Below, one piece after another: positions 47,354-55,692 of a stretch of 64,000 bases of DNA. Position 1 is the first letter of the stretch, and the number at the start of each line of letters is the position of its first letter. Both the position numbers and the translations under genes were made by a program. The DNA is from Zavarzinia aquatilis (GTDB lineage Bacteria; Pseudomonadota; Alphaproteobacteria; Zavarziniales; Zavarziniaceae), in contig NZ_QGLE01000006.1 of the NCBI RefSeq assembly GCF_003173035.1, positions 124,578 to 188,577 of the forward strand, read 5' to 3'. The notes beneath the pieces are model-generated. The model did no database searches. It worked only from the letters and a program-made list of their open reading frames with translations, and was not told the origin of the DNA.

Positions 47354-47387
47354 GCGAAGGAAGCGTTACCACTACCGCTTCCTTCGC
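47354..47387. terminator. 12-bp hairpin between tolB and pal
   Basis: Perfect 12-bp inverted repeat GCGAAGGAAGCG / CGCTTCCTTCGC with a 10-nt loop. No T run follows on either strand. A second, imperfect stem (ACCCGCC with GGCGGGGGT, 47407-47440) lies nearer the tolB stop. Together they may set the ratio of tolB to pal. Confidence 0.45.
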
Positions 47388-47447
47388 TCTAGTGCATAGA
47401 CGCAACACCCGCCCAACTTCGCCAAAATTGTGGCGGGGGTTTCACCG

Positions 47448-48794
47448 TCAGGGATTGAGCGGCGACCAGGCCGGATCGGAGCCGTCGAGCGGGGTCGGCA
47501 TCAACCGCTCGTTGAAGCCGGTGACATCGACGGAATAGAGCTTCACCGAGCCCGAAGCGCCCGGAGACTGGCGGAAAAAGGCGATGACGCGGCCATTGGG
47601 GGCCCAGGTCGGACCTTCGTCCAGGAAGCTTTCGGTCAGGATGCGCTCGCCCGAGCCGTCGGGCTTCATGACGCCGATCATGAAGCGGCCGCCCTTCATC
47701 TTGGTGAAGGCAATGTAATCGCCGCGCGGGGACCATACCGGCGTTGCATAGCGGCCGTCACCGAACGATATGCGTTTTCCGCCGCCGCCGCCCGCACTCA
47801 TGACGTAGAGCTGCTGACTGCCGCCCTGGTCGGAGTTGTAGACGATCTGGCTGCCGTCCGGCGAGAAGCTGGGCGAGGTGTCGATGGCGGGGCTGGTGGT
47901 CAGGCGGTTGAACTTCCGCGTGCGCAGGTCGATGCCATAGATGTCGGTGTTGCCGTCGCGCGCCATCGACATGACGACGCGGTTGCCGTCGGGCGAGAAG
48001 CGCGGCGCGAAGGTCATGCCGGGGAAATCGCCCAGCACTTCCTGCTGTCCGGTGTCGATGTTGAACAGATAGACCCGCGGCTTGTCGTTGAAATAGGACA
48101 TATAGGTGATCGTCTGGTCGCGCGGGGAGAAGCGCGGCGTCAGCACGAGGTCCTTGCCCGAGGTCAGGAAGCGGTGGTTGGCGCCGTCCTGGTCCATGAT
48201 GGCGAGACGCTTCACCCGCCGGTTCTTCGGCCCGGATTCCGAGACATAGACGACGCGGGTGTCGAAGTAGCCGGTATCGCCGGTCAGCTTGTTGTAGATC
48301 GTGTCGGCGATGATATGGGCGACCCGGCGCCAGTTGGCGGTATCGGCGGTGAAGGCCGTGCCCGTCATCTGCTGTTCCGAATTCAGCTCCCACAGGCGGA
48401 ATTCGAAGGCGGTCTTGCCGCCCTGGGGCACCACCTTGCCGGCGACCAGGGCATCGGCCCCGGCGCCCCGCCACGACGGGAAGGCCGGCTGGGCCTGCAG
48501 CTGGTCGGGCGACTGCGGGAAGGTGCCGGCCGGAATCGGCTTGAACAGGCCAGAGCGTTCGAGATCGGCCGAGATCACTTCGGCGATCTGGCGACCGAGA
48601 TCGCCGCCGGCGAAATTGGGCACGGCGATCGGGATCGCTTCGCGCCTGCCGTCCTGCACGACGACCGAGGACTGGGCCAGCGCCGGCCCGTTCAGGGCCA
48701 GCGCGCCGCCCAGCGACAGGGCGAGACCGAGGGCCAGCGCCCTCGCGGCACGGCGTCCCTCGCGGGAAAGACTGAAAAATTTGCGGGTCATCAT
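47448..48794 (-). CDS. tolB: Tol-Pal system protein TolB
   Basis: 448 residues. Sec signal ([22 protein letters not shown]), then the TolB N-terminal domain ([28 protein letters not shown]) and a six-bladed propeller with [42 protein letters not shown] and [20 protein letters not shown] repeats. Periplasmic; links Pal with TolA. I use the second of two close ATGs-frames (48794); 48791 and GTG 48806 are alternatives. tolQ, tolR and tolA are not upstream; a chorismate mutase is. Confidence 0.96.
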   Translation of the reverse strand: MMTRKFFSLSREGRRAARALALGLALSLGGALALNGPALAQSSVVVQDGRREAIPIAVPNFAGGDLGRQIAEVISADLERSGLFKPIPAGTFPQSPDQLQAQPAFPSWRGAGADALVAGKVVPQGGKTAFEFRLWELNSEQQMTGTAFTADTANWRRVAHIIADTIYNKLTGDTGYFDTRVVYVSESGPKNRRVKRLAIMDQDGANHRFLTSGKDLVLTPRFSPRDQTITYMSYFNDKPRVYLFNIDTGQQEVLGDFPGMTFAPRFSPDGNRVVMSMARDGNTDIYGIDLRTRKFNRLTTSPAIDTSPSFSPDGSQIVYNSDQGGSQQLYVMSAGGGGGKRISFGDGRYATPVWSPRGDYIAFTKMKGGRFMIGVMKPDGSGERILTESFLDEGPTWAPNGRVIAFFRQSPGASGSVKLYSVDVTGFNERLMPTPLDGSDPAWSPLNP

Positions 48795-48942
48795 CACGTC
48801 CGTCACGGCGAGTCACCGAATCACATCCGGCGAAGGCTAGGCGGCAAAAATGGCAAAGGCTTGTCCCTCGCGCCACCCGTCGCCCCCGCATTGGCGGCGA
48901 TTGTGCCGGCCTGTTGCCCGGGGGACTCGCTTGCCGCCCTCG

Positions 48943-49257
48943 TCAGCGGGCGGCGATGGCCCGGTGGTGGCGGATGACCTCGCCGATGATGAAGTTCAGG
49001 AATTTCTCGGCGAATTCGGGATCGAGCTTGGCCGATTCGGCAAGGCCGCGCAGGCGGCGGATCTGCTCGGCCTCGCGCGCCGGGTCGGCCGGCGGCAGCT
49101 TGTGGCGCGCCTTCAGGGCGCCGACCGCCTGGGTGCATTTGAAGCGTTCCGCCAGCATGTGGACGAGGGCCGCGTCGATATTGTCGATGCTGTCGCGCAG
49201 ACGCTGCAATTCGGGCAGGACCGCCGACACTTCGTCCTGTTCGACCGTTTGCACCAT
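48943..49257 (-). CDS. Chorismate mutase (AroQ type)
   Basis: 104 residues of the all-helical AroQ class: LPELQRLRDSIDNIDAALVH, MLAERFKCTQAVGALKARHK, then AREAEQIRRLRGLAESAKLDPEFAEKFLNFIIGEVIRHHRAI. The Arg in LQRLRDSIDNID and Lys in ALKARH match the substrate-contacting residues. Rearranges chorismate to prephenate (Phe/Tyr). GGAGG six bases before the ATG fixes the start. It precedes tolB on the same strand across 148 bases and diverges from a TetR gene. Confidence 0.9.
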   Translation of the reverse strand: MVQTVEQDEVSAVLPELQRLRDSIDNIDAALVHMLAERFKCTQAVGALKARHKLPPADPAREAEQIRRLRGLAESAKLDPEFAEKFLNFIIGEVIRHHRAIAAR

Positions 49258-49314
49258 CCATCGCCTCCCTGAGTATGCTGAACCTGTGAGCTGAACCGGC
49301 CAACGCTGGCGGAA

Positions 49315-50184
49315 ATGTCGCCGTTTCGCAAGGTTCCCGCCTATTGCCGCCAAAGCCGAACGCCAATACCATTTCGGCAAAAGCAAAACGAAGGGCTCGA
49401 GGCATTGAACACCCCCCTGGGCGCACCCCGGCCGGGCGCGACCCGGCGCAAGCCGGCCGAACGCGCCGTGGCACGAACGATCGAGAGCGACGACGCGGAT
49501 TCCTTGCGCGCCGGGCGGCGGCGGCTCGGCGTCGTGCTGAAGCCGGCGGCGCAGGCGCGCAGCCGCAACAAGCTCGAGCGTCTGCTCGAGGTCGGGCTCG
49601 AGATGATGAACGAGATCGGCTTCGACCGGATGCGCGTCGTCGACATCGCGGAACGGGCGGGCTGTTCCACCGGCGCCTTCTACCAGCGCTTCGCCGACAA
49701 GGAAGCCCTGCTCGAGGCGCTGGCCCAGCGTTTCGCGGAAAAGGCCTGGACCCTGCTCGACACCATGCTGATCCCCGAGCGGTTCGAGGGCCAGCCCTTC
49801 GCCGTCGTCGTCCGCCGCATGGTGGTGGTCATGGTCCGCCTCGCCAGCGCCCATGCGGTGCTCTTGCGCGAGGTGGTGCGCGCTTCGCTCCGCGACATGC
49901 GCACCTGGACCTATTTCAGCGCCATGCGCGACCACATGATGGCCCGGCTGTTCGAGGTCGCCGGCCATTATCCGGAAGTCACGGACAAGGCGGCGCCGGG
50001 CGGGCCCATCGAACTCGCGGTGCAGATCATCCTGTCCTCGCTGATCAGCCGCTCACTCGCCGACCAGCGCATCATCGCCATTTCCGACGACGATTACGCC
50101 GCCGAACTCGCCACCCTGATGATCCGCTACCTCGTCATCGACGACGCGCCCTGGGACGCCGCCCTGTCGCCGACGGTGGATTAG
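49315..50184 (+). CDS. TetR-family transcriptional regulator
   Basis: Up to 289 residues, with a 70-residue basic/Ala-Arg-rich N-terminal extension of uncertain coding value before the HTH: RNKLERLLEVGLEMMNEIGF, DRMRVVDIAERAGCSTGAFY, QRFADKEALLEAL near residues 86-135. The C-terminal ligand domain ends in LVIDDAPWDAAL. If a downstream start is used (for example TTG 49405), the protein would be about 259 residues. It diverges from chorismate mutase over 57 bases; regulated genes unknown. Confidence 0.82.
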   Translation: MSPFRKVPAYCRQSRTPIPFRQKQNEGLEALNTPLGAPRPGATRRKPAERAVARTIESDDADSLRAGRRRLGVVLKPAAQARSRNKLERLLEVGLEMMNEIGFDRMRVVDIAERAGCSTGAFYQRFADKEALLEALAQRFAEKAWTLLDTMLIPERFEGQPFAVVVRRMVVVMVRLASAHAVLLREVVRASLRDMRTWTYFSAMRDHMMARLFEVAGHYPEVTDKAAPGGPIELAVQIILSSLISRSLADQRIIAISDDDYAAELATLMIRYLVIDDAPWDAALSPTVD

Positions 50185-50228
50185 GGCGCCGGTCGCCGGA
50201 TGGCATCTTGCCAGACGATGCCCGGGAG

Positions 50229-50543
50229 ATGATTTTCCATCCGCGGATCGAGCTTTCGCGCCTGCGCGACATCGGCTGGAAGCACTGGGATCCCATCGGC
50301 CTCGCCCATCGGGATGACGTGCCCGACGAGGCATGGGCGGACGAATATGACCGCTACCTGCTCCATGTCGTCCGCATGATCTGCCACGGGGGCTCGAAGC
50401 GCGAGGCCACGGCCTATCTCATCGGCATAGCGTCCGGACACATGGGTTTGTCGTCGGTGAATGCCGATGCGGCGGCGGCCACGTCCCAGGCAATCGCGGA
50501 TTATCTGATGTCCCTGCCGGACGGCCCGAAGACCGTCCGCTGA
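50229..50543 (+). CDS. Small hypothetical protein
   Basis: 104 residues from an ATG with CCGGGAG just before it. IFHPRIELSRLRDIGWKHWDPIGL, YDRYLLHVVRMICHGGSKRE and AATSQAIADYLMSLPD give a charged, mostly helical soluble protein. I recognise it as a small conserved alphaproteobacterial protein type without assigned function. It follows the TetR gene by 45 bases. The stop lies inside a perfect 11-bp hairpin. Confidence 0.6.
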   Translation: MIFHPRIELSRLRDIGWKHWDPIGLAHRDDVPDEAWADEYDRYLLHVVRMICHGGSKREATAYLIGIASGHMGLSSVNADAAAATSQAIADYLMSLPDGPKTVR

Positions 50544-50570
50544 AGCCGCATCGCGTTTCGCGGCTTCAGC
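50539..50570. terminator. Hairpin between convergent genes
   Basis: Perfect 11-bp inverted repeat GCTGAAGCCGC / GCGGCTTCAGC with a 10-nt loop. It overlaps the stop of the small hypothetical gene and faces the convergent SDR gene. No T tract. Confidence 0.55.
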
Positions 50571-50607
50571 GTCGATCGGGCGTCGCCGGAATGACGAGCG
50601 GTGTTGC

Positions 50608-51417
50608 TCAGCCGCCCATGAAGGCGCGCTTCATGGTCGCCGACATGGCGGCGACGCCGCCCAGGCTCCAGCCGCCGTCGACGGGGATGATCGCGCCCGA
50701 GATATAGGTGGCATAGGGGCTGGCCAGGAACATGCAGGTGTTCGCGATATCCGCCTTGGTGCCATAGCGGCCGAGGGGCACGGACTGGCGCGTCGCCTCC
50801 GCCGCCTCGGGCGTCGGCGCCAGACGGGCCATGCCTTCCGTGTCCTCGATCGGGCCGGGCACCACGGAATTGAGCCGGAGGCCGAAGCTGCCCCATTCGA
50901 GGGCGCCGACCCTGGTGATCATGTCGACGCCGGCCTTGGCGGCGCAGACATGCATCTGGAAATCCATCGGGATATAGGCCTGGGGCGCCGAGATGTTGAC
51001 GATGGAGCCGCCGGGCTTCTTCATGTGCGGGAAGGCGCCCTTCACGACATGGAAGGTGCCGAGCAGGTCGATGTCGACCACCGACTTGAAGCCGTTCGGC
51101 GAAATGCCGAGGGCCGGGGCCGGGAAATTGCCGGCCGCGCCGGAAATCAGCACGTCGATCTCGCCGAAACTCGCCACCGCCTCGGCGAAGACCGCCTCGA
51201 TGCGGGCGGCGTCGCGCACGTCGCCGGCGAAGCCCTGGGCATCGGGGCCGAGGGCCTTCAGTTTCGCCACGGCGGCATCGACCTTGTCCTGCTTGCGCGA
51301 CAGCACGCTGACCTTCGCGCCCGCCGCGGCGAAAGCCTCGGCGACGCCGAGGTTGATGCCGCTGGTGCCGCCGGAGACGAAGACATGCTGGCCGGTGAAG
51401 TCGAAGGGGGTGGACAT
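50608..51417 (-). CDS. SDR-family oxidoreductase, 2,4-dienoyl-CoA reductase-like
   Basis: 269 residues. Rossmann entry HVFVSGGTSGINLGVAEAFAAAG, later ISGAAGNFPAPALGISPNGF, VVKGAFPHMKKPGGSIVNIS and LNSVVPGPIEDTEG. The usual YxxxK is replaced: the position before AAKAGVDM is Val, not Tyr. Mammalian and bacterial 2,4-dienoyl-CoA reductases also lack that Tyr and keep similar GNF and AGxDxMTR stretches, so that subfamily is likely. A GAGAGGAG Shine-Dalgarno precedes the ATG. It is followed 38 bases upstream (same strand) by a TetR gene that may regulate it. Confidence 0.85.
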   Translation of the reverse strand: MSTPFDFTGQHVFVSGGTSGINLGVAEAFAAAGAKVSVLSRKQDKVDAAVAKLKALGPDAQGFAGDVRDAARIEAVFAEAVASFGEIDVLISGAAGNFPAPALGISPNGFKSVVDIDLLGTFHVVKGAFPHMKKPGGSIVNISAPQAYIPMDFQMHVCAAKAGVDMITRVGALEWGSFGLRLNSVVPGPIEDTEGMARLAPTPEAAEATRQSVPLGRYGTKADIANTCMFLASPYATYISGAIIPVDGGWSLGGVAAMSATMKRAFMGG

Positions 51418-51455
51418 GGGCTCTCCTCTCGCGCCTTGGCGCACTCTCTTGCTTG

Positions 51456-52025
51456 TTATATGCGCTCGGTCAGATGGTGCCGGGCGGCGTCCAGAATATC
51501 ATCGGACAGGGTCTCGTCGTCGACCGCGCGCGACAGCAGCAGGGCGCCGATCATGGCGGATATGCCGAACAGGGCATGGGATCGCGCCGCCTCCGGCCCG
51601 GTCGGGATCAGGCCGGCGATCAGGTCGCGATACCGCTCCAGCTGTTCGGTGAAGATCCGCCGCACGCCGTCGTCGGCGCGGGCGACATCCCCGGCGAGGG
51701 CGGCGGCGGTGCAGCCACGGGCCGGATTGTCGCGGTGCAGGGGCGAGAGATAGGCCTCGATCATGGCGACCCGCCGGTCCTTGTCGCTGCGGCTGGCGGC
51801 CTTGGTCAGGCGGGCCTCGTCGGCGGCGAAGGCATCGGTCAGGGCTTCCTCGACCATGGCTTCGCGGCGCTCGAAATGGCTGTAGAAGCCGCCGTGGGTC
51901 AGGCCCGCCGCCCGCATCACCTCGGCGATGCCGGTGTGGTCCAGCCCCTGACAGCGCAGCAGGTCGACCGCCGCCGCCAGAATGCGGTCGTGATTGGCCT
52001 GTTTCTGTGCCCGGGAATGACCCAT
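51456..52025 (-). CDS. TetR-family transcriptional regulator
   Basis: 189 residues. HTH: ANHDRILAAAVDLLRCQGLD, HTGIAEVMRAAGLTHGGFYS, HFERREAMVEEAL; the AcrR-type G-G-F-Y-x-H-F helix is typical. C-terminal helical domain ends RHHLTERI. I use the ATG of MGHSRAQKQ; an ATG at 52067 would add a poorly conserved stretch. It lies between the dienoyl-reductase-like SDR gene (downstream, same strand) and the divergent SDR/isomerase operon, with a palindrome in the divergent gap. Confidence 0.88.
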   Translation of the reverse strand: MGHSRAQKQANHDRILAAAVDLLRCQGLDHTGIAEVMRAAGLTHGGFYSHFERREAMVEEALTDAFAADEARLTKAASRSDKDRRVAMIEAYLSPLHRDNPARGCTAAALAGDVARADDGVRRIFTEQLERYRDLIAGLIPTGPEAARSHALFGISAMIGALLLSRAVDDETLSDDILDAARHHLTERI

Positions 52026-52051
52026 GCCTGTGCCCCCGCCCTTGACGTTCT

Positions 52052-52069
52052 GCATGATGGGCATCATGC
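52052..52069. promoter_or_regulatory. Palindrome in the divergent TetR/SDR gap
   Basis: GCATGATG and CATCATGC form a perfect 8-bp inverted repeat with a GG spacer, 27 bases before the TetR start and 66 before the SDR start. Additional CAGAAC direct repeats follow at about 52092-52100. A TetR operator is the likely role. Confidence 0.5.
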
Positions 52070-52134
52070 TGATTCTGGATGACGCAGAACATACAGAACA
52101 GGGTCAACCTATAGCGTCGCCGGGAGGAGAAGTC

Positions 52135-52860
52135 ATGTCGAAACCGGTAGCCCTCGTCATCGGCGCGGGCGACGCGCTCGGCGGCGCCATCGCGCGGCGC
52201 TTCGCCCGTGAAGGCTTCACCGCCGCCGTGGTCCGCCGCAATGCCGAGAAGCTCGCCCCCCTCGTCGCCGAGATCGAGGCGGCGGGCGGCACCGCCCTGC
52301 CCTTCGGCGTCGACGCCCGGCGGGAGGAAGACGTGATCGCCCTGATCGCCGGGATCGAGGCCGGGGTCGGCCCGATCGAGGCGATGGTGTTCAACATCGG
52401 CGCCAATGTCCGCTTCCCGGTCACCGAGACGACGGCGCGGGTGTTCTACAAGGTCTGGGAAATGGCCTGTTTCGCCGGCTTCCTCGCCGGGCGCGAGACG
52501 GCGAAGGCCATGCTGACGCGGGGCCGGGGCACCATCGTCTTCACCGGGGCGACCGCTTCCTTGCGCGGTCGGGCCGGCTTTTCCGCCTTTGCCGCGGCCA
52601 AGCACGGCTTGCGCGCCCTTGCCCAGAGCATGGCGCGGGAAATGGGCCCGCAGGGCATCCATGTCGCCCACACGATCATCGACGGCGCCATCGACACCGC
52701 CTTCATCCGGGACAATTTCCCCGACGTCTACGCCACCAAGGCCCATGACGGCATCCTGAACCCCGATCACATCGCCGATGCCTATTGGGCCCTGCATGTC
52801 CAGAAGCGCGATGCCTGGACCCACGAACTCGACCTGCGCCCCTGGTCGGAAACCTGGTGA
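52135..52860 (+). CDS. SDR-family protein lacking the catalytic tyrosine (first)
   Basis: 241 residues. N-terminus LVIGAGDALGGAIARRFAREG (a variant of the TGxxxGxG motif), then AMVFNIGANVRFPVTETTAR, TIVFTGATASLRGRAGFSAF and AAKHGLRALAQSMAREMGPQ. The SDR YxxxK is FxxxK here, so the classical reductase reaction should be impaired. HVAHTIIDGAIDTAF and the closing THELDLRPWSE are shared with the third gene of this operon, a paralogue. GGGAGGAGAAG precedes the ATG. It forms an operon with an isomerase-like and a second SDR gene. Confidence 0.85.
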   Translation: MSKPVALVIGAGDALGGAIARRFAREGFTAAVVRRNAEKLAPLVAEIEAAGGTALPFGVDARREEDVIALIAGIEAGVGPIEAMVFNIGANVRFPVTETTARVFYKVWEMACFAGFLAGRETAKAMLTRGRGTIVFTGATASLRGRAGFSAFAAAKHGLRALAQSMAREMGPQGIHVAHTIIDGAIDTAFIRDNFPDVYATKAHDGILNPDHIADAYWALHVQKRDAWTHELDLRPWSETW

Positions 52861-52870
52861 GGAAAAGCGA

Positions 52871-53455
52871 ATGTCCAAGACCGTCGACTTCTACTTCGAT
52901 TTCGGCAGCCCCGCCGCCTATCTGGCCTGGCGCCGCATCGACGCGGTGGCGAAGCGCACCGGCGCGACCGTGAAGCGCATTCCCATACTGCTGGGCGGGC
53001 TGTTCAAGGCGACCGGCAACAGCGCGCCCCTGACCGTGCCGGCCAAGGGGGCCTATCTCTTCGTCGACCTGTCGCGCTATGCGAAGAAATTCGCCGTGCC
53101 GCTGAACATGAACAGCGCCTTCCCGATCAATACGGTCACCCTGATGCGCGGCGCCGCCGGTTACGACGGCACGCCGCAGTTCCAGACCTATTGCGATGCC
53201 GTTTATGACGCGATCTGGCGCGACGACCGCAACATGGGCGATCCCGCCGTGGTCGCCGAGGTGCTGGCCGCCGCCGGCCTCGACCCCGCCGCCTTCGAGG
53301 CGATGGTGGCGGACCCCGCGGTGAAAGACCGGCTGAAGGCCAATACCGAGCAGGTGGCGGCGCGCGGCGCCTTTGGCGCACCGACCTTCTTCGTCGGCGA
53401 CCAGATGTTCTTCGGTCAGGACCGCCTCGACTTCGTCGAGGAGGCGCTGTCGTGA
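52871..53455 (+). CDS. 2-hydroxychromene-2-carboxylate isomerase-like protein
   Basis: 194 residues of the DsbA-like/kappa-GST fold: VDFYFDFGSPAAYLAWRRID (the Ser in FGSP is the glutathione-activating residue of the isomerases), TGATVKRIPILLGGLFKATG, PVNxxPF-like AFPINTVTLMRGA and the end GAFGAPTFFVGDQMFFGQDRLDFVEEAL. NahD-type enzymes isomerise hydroxychromene carboxylates in aromatic degradation, but many homologues act on unknown glutathione conjugates. It sits 10 bases after one pseudo-SDR and overlaps the next by four bases (GTGA). Confidence 0.87.
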   Translation: MSKTVDFYFDFGSPAAYLAWRRIDAVAKRTGATVKRIPILLGGLFKATGNSAPLTVPAKGAYLFVDLSRYAKKFAVPLNMNSAFPINTVTLMRGAAGYDGTPQFQTYCDAVYDAIWRDDRNMGDPAVVAEVLAAAGLDPAAFEAMVADPAVKDRLKANTEQVAARGAFGAPTFFVGDQMFFGQDRLDFVEEALS

Positions 53456-54183
53456 CCGGTGCGCCCGCCGCCGTCGTCTTCGGCGTCGGCCCGGTGGAGG
53501 GCGTGGGCGGCGCCGTTGCCCTGCGCGCCGCCACGGGCGGCCTGCCGGTCTATGTCGCCGGCCGGCATCCCGACAAGATGGCCGGCGTCGTCGCCGCCAT
53601 CGAGGCACAGGGCGGCACCGCCCGGGCGATCCCGTGCGACGCGACCGACAAGGCCGAGGTCGACGCGGTCTTCGCCGCCGTCGCCGCCGATGGCCGGACA
53701 CCCCGGCTCGTCGTCTTCAACGTCGGCGGCAACTGGCCGCAGGGCTTTCTCGACATCACGCCCGGCTTTCTCGAGGGCATGTGGCGGCAGGGGCCGCTGG
53801 CCGGCCTGCTGGTCGGCCAGGGGGCTGTGCGCGCCATGCTGCCCGACGGTGGCACGATGATCTTCACCGGCGCTTCCGCCTCAATGCGGGGCAAGCCGAT
53901 GTTCGCCGCCTTCGCTTCGGCCAAGGCGGGGCTGCGCGCCATCGCCCAGAGCATGGCGCGGGAATTCGGGCCGCAGGGCATCCATGTCGCCCATGTGGTG
54001 ATCGACGGCGTCGTCGCCGGTGACCGGGTGCGCAGCCTGCTGCCCGGCCTGATCGAGGGCAAGGGCGAGGACGCGACCCTCGCCCCGCCCGACATCGCCG
54101 AAACCTACTGGCAGCTCCACCTGCAGCCCCGCTGCGCCTGGACCCACGAACTGGAACTGCGCCCCTACGCCGAAGTGTGGTAG
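53452..54183 (+). CDS. SDR-family protein lacking the catalytic tyrosine (second)
   Basis: 243 residues from a GTG overlapping the isomerase stop. N-terminus VVFGVGPVEGVGGAVALRAA, a non-canonical nucleotide loop. TMIFTGASASMRGKPMFAAF is followed by ASAKAGLRAIAQSMAREFGP, so YxxxK is again FxxxK. The run HVAHVVIDGVV, LHLQPRCAWTHELELRPYAEVW is close to the first SDR of the operon (HVAHTIIDGAI, THELDLRPWSETW), indicating duplication. Classical SDR turnover is doubtful; binding or isomerase support is possible. Confidence 0.83.
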   Translation: MTGAPAAVVFGVGPVEGVGGAVALRAATGGLPVYVAGRHPDKMAGVVAAIEAQGGTARAIPCDATDKAEVDAVFAAVAADGRTPRLVVFNVGGNWPQGFLDITPGFLEGMWRQGPLAGLLVGQGAVRAMLPDGGTMIFTGASASMRGKPMFAAFASAKAGLRAIAQSMAREFGPQGIHVAHVVIDGVVAGDRVRSLLPGLIEGKGEDATLAPPDIAETYWQLHLQPRCAWTHELELRPYAEVW

Positions 54184-54198
54184 CCGGCACTCTCGATC

Positions 54199-54280
54199 AT
54201 CGTCGTCCCGGCGAAGGCCGGACCTCGCGACGGGAAGGCGCCTATGCCTGTCAAAGATGCCGGCCTTCGCCGGCATGACG
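54199..54280. repeat. REP-like doublet, copy C
   Basis: A CGTCCCGGC-GAAG-GCCGGACC half near 54205 and a perfect ATGCCGGC-CTTC-GCCGGCAT hairpin at 54257-54276, oppositely oriented, ending with ATGACG. Same architecture as the copies near 11205 and 38464. Confidence 0.65.
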
Positions 54281-54355
54281 AAAAATGGGAGGGTCCCGAA
54301 CACAAGGGCATCGGCGACGGGACGTTTCGTCCCGCCCGGAAATCGGGCAGAAACA

Positions 54356-54384
54356 TTGACAGATCGGGGGGGCGGCTATTTACT
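54356..54384 (+). promoter_or_regulatory. Candidate promoter of argD-argF
   Basis: TTGACA at 54356-54361, with TATTTA 15 bases later or TTTACT 17 bases later as the -10 element. It stands about 100 bases before the argD start. Confidence 0.5.
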
Positions 54385-54480
54385 CTGCCGCTCTTTCGTG
54401 CCGGGTTCTGCTGGCGGCCGCGTTTTCCATGGGGGAAGGCGGGCGGCCGGCAGGGTTTTCTATTTGCAGGAGCTGGACTC

Positions 54481-55692
54481 GTGACCACGTCCGCCGTTCT
54501 TCCGACCTACGCGCGCGCCGACCTCGCCTTCGAGCGGGGCGAAGGCGCCTGGCTGGTGTCGACGGATGGCCGACGATTCCTGGATTTCGCCGCCGGCATC
54601 GCGGTCTGCGCCTTCGGCCATGCCCATCCCTATCTGGTCAAGGCCCTGACCGATCAGGCGGGCAAGGTCTGGCACACCTCGAACATGTTCCGCATCCCGG
54701 GGCAGGAGCTGCTGGCGCAGCGCCTCGTGGCCGCGACTTTCGCCGACTACGCCTTCTTCACCAACTCGGGGGCGGAAGCGGTCGAATGCGCGATCAAGAC
54801 GGCGCGTAAATATCATTCGGCGACCGGCAATCCGCAGCGCTACCGCCTGATCACCTTCGAGGGCGCCTTCCACGGCCGCACGCTGGCGACCATCGCCGCC
54901 GCCGGCCAGAAGAAGCTGGTCGAGGGCTTCGGCCCGATGATGGACGGGTTCGACCATGTCCCCTTCGGCGATCTCGCCGCGCTCAAGGCCGCAATCGGTC
55001 CCGAGACGGCGGGCATCCTGTTCGAGCCCATCCAGGGCGAAGGCGGCATCAACCCGATCCCGGACGAGACCCTGCGCGCCATCCGCCAGCTGTGCGACCA
55101 GCACGGCATCCTGCTCGTCCTCGACGAAGTGCAGTGCGGCATGGGCCGGACCGGCAAGCTCTTCGCCCATGAATGGGCCGGCGTTACGCCGGACATCATG
55201 GCGACGGCCAAGGCGATCGGCGGTGGCTTCCCGCTCGGCGCCTGCCTCGCCACCGAAAAGGCGGCGGTCGGCATGGTTGCTGGCACCCATGGCTCGACCT
55301 ATGGCGGCAATCCGCTGGCCATGGCGGTCGGCAATGCCGTGATGGACCTGATGCTGGCGCCCGGCTTCCTCGATCAGGTGAACGACACCGCCAACCGGCT
55401 GAAACAGTCGCTCGCCATGATCGTCGACAGCCACCCCGGCCTGATCGAGGGCATTCGGGGCCGCGGGCTGATGATCGGCCTCAAGGTCAACGACAAGATC
55501 GAGAACAAGCGACTGCTCGGCGCGATGCGCGACGCCGGGCTGATCGGCGTCGGCGGTGGCGAGAACACGATCCGCCTGCTGCCCCCCCTGAACATCACCG
55601 AGGACGACGTGGCGGAAGCCGCGCGGCGCCTCGATGCCGCCTGCGCCGCCGTGTCGGCCCAGGTCGCCGCAGAACAGAAAGCTGCGTCATGA
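54481..55692 (+). CDS. argD: Acetylornithine aminotransferase
   Basis: 403 residues, class III PLP aminotransferase of arginine synthesis (N-acetylglutamate semialdehyde to N-acetylornithine). N-terminal [65 protein letters not shown] and [19 protein letters not shown]; the PLP lysine is in [16 protein letters not shown]. The start is a GTG ([12 protein letters not shown]) with AGGAG nine bases upstream. It overlaps argF by four bases (ATGA), and this argD-argF pair is the common alphaproteobacterial arrangement. Confidence 0.95.
   Translation: MTTSAVLPTYARADLAFERGEGAWLVSTDGRRFLDFAAGIAVCAFGHAHPYLVKALTDQAGKVWHTSNMFRIPGQELLAQRLVAATFADYAFFTNSGAEAVECAIKTARKYHSATGNPQRYRLITFEGAFHGRTLATIAAAGQKKLVEGFGPMMDGFDHVPFGDLAALKAAIGPETAGILFEPIQGEGGINPIPDETLRAIRQLCDQHGILLVLDEVQCGMGRTGKLFAHEWAGVTPDIMATAKAIGGGFPLGACLATEKAAVGMVAGTHGSTYGGNPLAMAVGNAVMDLMLAPGFLDQVNDTANRLKQSLAMIVDSHPGLIEGIRGRGLMIGLKVNDKIENKRLLGAMRDAGLIGVGGGENTIRLLPPLNITEDDVAEAARRLDAACAAVSAQVAAEQKAAS

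Larger units (their letters stand above)
54184..54480. other. 297-base gap before argD
   Basis: Holds a REP-like doublet (54199-54280), a perfect CGGGACG-TTT-CGTCCCG hairpin at 54318-54334, and a promoter-like pair ending near 54384. The frame is open in places but I see no convincing gene. Confidence 0.6.
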
